Source: Lentisphaerota bacterium (lineage in GTDB: Bacteria > Verrucomicrobiota > Lentisphaeria > Victivallales > GWF2-50-93). Taken from it: a stretch of DNA of 7,285 nucleotides. Below the pieces are notes generated by a model. It was not told the origin of the DNA. It was given only the letters and a program-made list of their open reading frames with translations, and did not search any database. Position 1 is the first letter of the stretch. The number at the start of each line of letters is the position of its first letter. Made by a program: the position numbers and the translations under genes. The stretch lies in NCBI GenBank assembly GCA_025360875.1, contig JANYBI010000087.1:1-7285 (forward strand), written 5' to 3'. Positions 6,117 to 7,285 of the stretch are shown one piece after another.

Positions 6117-7285
6117 TTACTGCTTGACGTATTTCCCAGCAAGTTTCTTGAGCGCGGCAACCTGTTTTACGGATAAAGTTTTCTTCGCCGAGAACTGTTT
6201 TTCAAGTGATTCATAGAATGATTTGTCATTGAATGTCCTGAATCCCTTTTTCACAGGCTGTTCCCAAGCTGTTACCATTGAAAGGGACGTCAGAAGACCC
6301 TGGATCTCGTCGGTGTTGACATCGGAGGCAGGCCCAGTCTTCCCGTCGCTTGCCGACGTGTTCTCATTTAGTGAAAGTTTCGATGAGAGACTTTCATAGC
6401 CAGGTATCTGATCCTTGTATTTGACAGTGAGTTTCTTTACCGCATTGAGCTGTTTCGGTGAAAGATTCCTGCCACCGTCCACCTGGGATTTTATAGACGC
6501 GATGAATTTCCTGTCGTCAAATTTGCGTCCCCCCCTTCCGGCGCCTGGTTCTGCCGTCTTGACTTCTGCAAGAAGGTTGAGCGCCTCCTTGAATTTCTCC
6601 ATTTCCTCTGGTGGAACTGTTTCTGCCTGCACGGTTCCGGCAGGGTCAGCCGCCGATATGCCAAGTCCTGAAATGATGGAATCAAATTCCGGTATCTGGT
6701 CCTTGTACTGCGACGAGAGCCTTATCAGCGCAGACCATTGTCTTTCGGATATTCCGCCGTTCTTCTCGAACTGTGTCTTGACGGATTCGACAAACTTCTT
6801 GTCGTCATAAGTCCTGCGACCTTTTTTCTCCGGAACCTTCCAGTTCTGCACGGTGTCAAAGATGTGCAGGATTTTCTCGGCCTTTTCCTTCTCGGGAGCG
6901 CCGATTGTCTTTGCTTCCCCGACCCACATGGAGAAACTGGCATAGAATTCCTCAAGCATCTTCTGCCACTGGACTTCGCCTTCCTCGATCTTGTCGAGTT
7001 TCAATTCCATTTCAGCCGTAAATCCTATCTGGAAGAGATCCCCGAGGTTTGCCACAAGGAAGTCGTTTACCTTGAAACCGAGTTCGGTCGGGATCAGCTT
7101 CCCCTTCAGTTTATCCACATAGTTCCGCTGCTGAATCGTGTTCACGATTGTCGCGTAGGTCGACGGTCTCCCTATCCCGTTTGATTCAAGAGCTTTTATC
7201 AGCATCGATTCGGAATATCTCGGAGGCGGTTCCGTGAACTTCTGATCCGATTTGGCATCAAGGAGAACGACTTTCTGGTCTTTGA
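6117..7285 (-). CDS. topA: DNA topoisomerase I (type IA), N-terminal part outside the window
   Basis: TopA relaxes negative supercoils through a transient 5'-phosphotyrosine link. The 388 visible residues are the C-terminal part; the Toprim domain and catalytic tyrosine lie beyond the right edge. Identification rests on PPPRYSESMLIKALESNGIG followed by RPSTYATIVNTIQQRNYV (about 7113-7226), a hallmark block of bacterial TopA. Then come LIPTELGFKVNDFL and FTAEMELKLDKIEEGEVQW, the end of the core. In E. coli zinc ribbons with CxxC pairs follow; here there is no cysteine at all in the visible part. Instead the tail holds three diverged repeats with a 96-residue period and ends in KYVKQ. The frame is open to the edge, and the stop at 6117 is 91 nt before the next gene's earliest possible start. 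Confidence 0.95.
   Translation of the reverse strand, partial: KDQKVVLLDAKSDQKFTEPPPRYSESMLIKALESNGIGRPSTYATIVNTIQQRNYVDKLKGKLIPTELGFKVNDFLVANLGDLFQIGFTAEMELKLDKIEEGEVQWQKMLEEFYASFSMWVGEAKTIGAPEKEKAEKILHIFDTVQNWKVPEKKGRRTYDDKKFVESVKTQFEKNGGISERQWSALIRLSSQYKDQIPEFDSIISGLGISAADPAGTVQAETVPPEEMEKFKEALNLLAEVKTAEPGAGRGGRKFDDRKFIASIKSQVDGGRNLSPKQLNAVKKLTVKYKDQIPGYESLSSKLSLNENTSASDGKTGPASDVNTDEIQGLLTSLSMVTAWEQPVKKGFRTFNDKSFYESLEKQFSAKKTLSVKQVAALKKLAGKYVKQ
6120..6872 (-). repeat. three tandem protein repeats in the TopA C-terminal tail
   Basis: The copies are at about 6687-6872, 6396-6584 and 6120-6296. Equivalent positions are exactly 288 nt (96 codons) apart: GRRTYDDKKF, GGRKFDDRKF and GFRTFNDKSF align without gaps, as do SERQWSALIRL, SPKQLNAVKKL and SVKQVAALKKL. 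The shared pattern is R-(T/K)-(Y/F)-(D/N)-D-(K/R)-x-F, then a helix, (L/I)-S-x-(K/R)-Q, a second helix and KY. Copies 1 and 2 continue into YKDQIP; copy 3 ends with the protein before that point. Linkers between copies are Pro/Ala/Gly/Glu-rich. At DNA level copies 1 and 2 share a 17-nt stretch with one mismatch (6691-6707 and 6403-6419); otherwise they are well diverged. Confidence 0.85.

Noticed and set aside
6738..7184. Plus-strand open frame of 148 codons opposite topA
   Set aside because: It is antisense to the certain topA frame, and its sequence shows no domain features.

Overview
The window is a bacterial chromosome segment in which every supported gene lies on the minus strand, so it reads from right (7285) to left (1). 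It has two parts. The left 5.2 kb is a compact ribosomal-protein operon in the conserved bacterial order: rplV, rpsC, rplP, rpmC, rpsQ, rplN, rplX, rplE, rpsN, rpsH, rplF, rplR, rpsE. This is the end of the S10 cluster fused to the spc cluster, with gaps of at most about 25 nt. Two junctions overlap: rplN/rplX by ATGA, and rpsC/rplP by 53 nt. rpsE runs off the left edge. No internal gap is large enough to suggest a promoter or terminator.

The right 2.1 kb holds the 3' part of topA (DNA topoisomerase I, cut by the right edge) and then a gene for a probable exported or membrane-anchored coiled-coil protein of about 268 residues that I cannot name. These sit where rpsS, rplB and the rest of the S10 cluster are normally found, directly upstream of rplV. 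The S10 cluster therefore appears to be split between rpsS and rplV. That is unusual, and a misassembly should be excluded.

The organism is a bacterium of moderate GC, with Shine-Dalgarno starts, a zinc-binding (four-cysteine) S14, and a TopA whose usual zinc ribbons are replaced by three diverged repeats spaced exactly 96 residues apart. The C-terminal domain style of the coiled-coil protein and the look of L22 and S3 make me think of the Verrucomicrobia/Lentisphaerae (PVC) side of the tree. This is an impression only, not a demonstrated placement.

Most of the window is ordinary core machinery. The points worth checking are the split operon and its new upstream neighbours, the TopA repeat tail, the 53-nt rpsC/rplP overlap, and two small hairpins just upstream of rplV. 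I found no RNA gene, mobile element, CRISPR array or convincing promoter or terminator.
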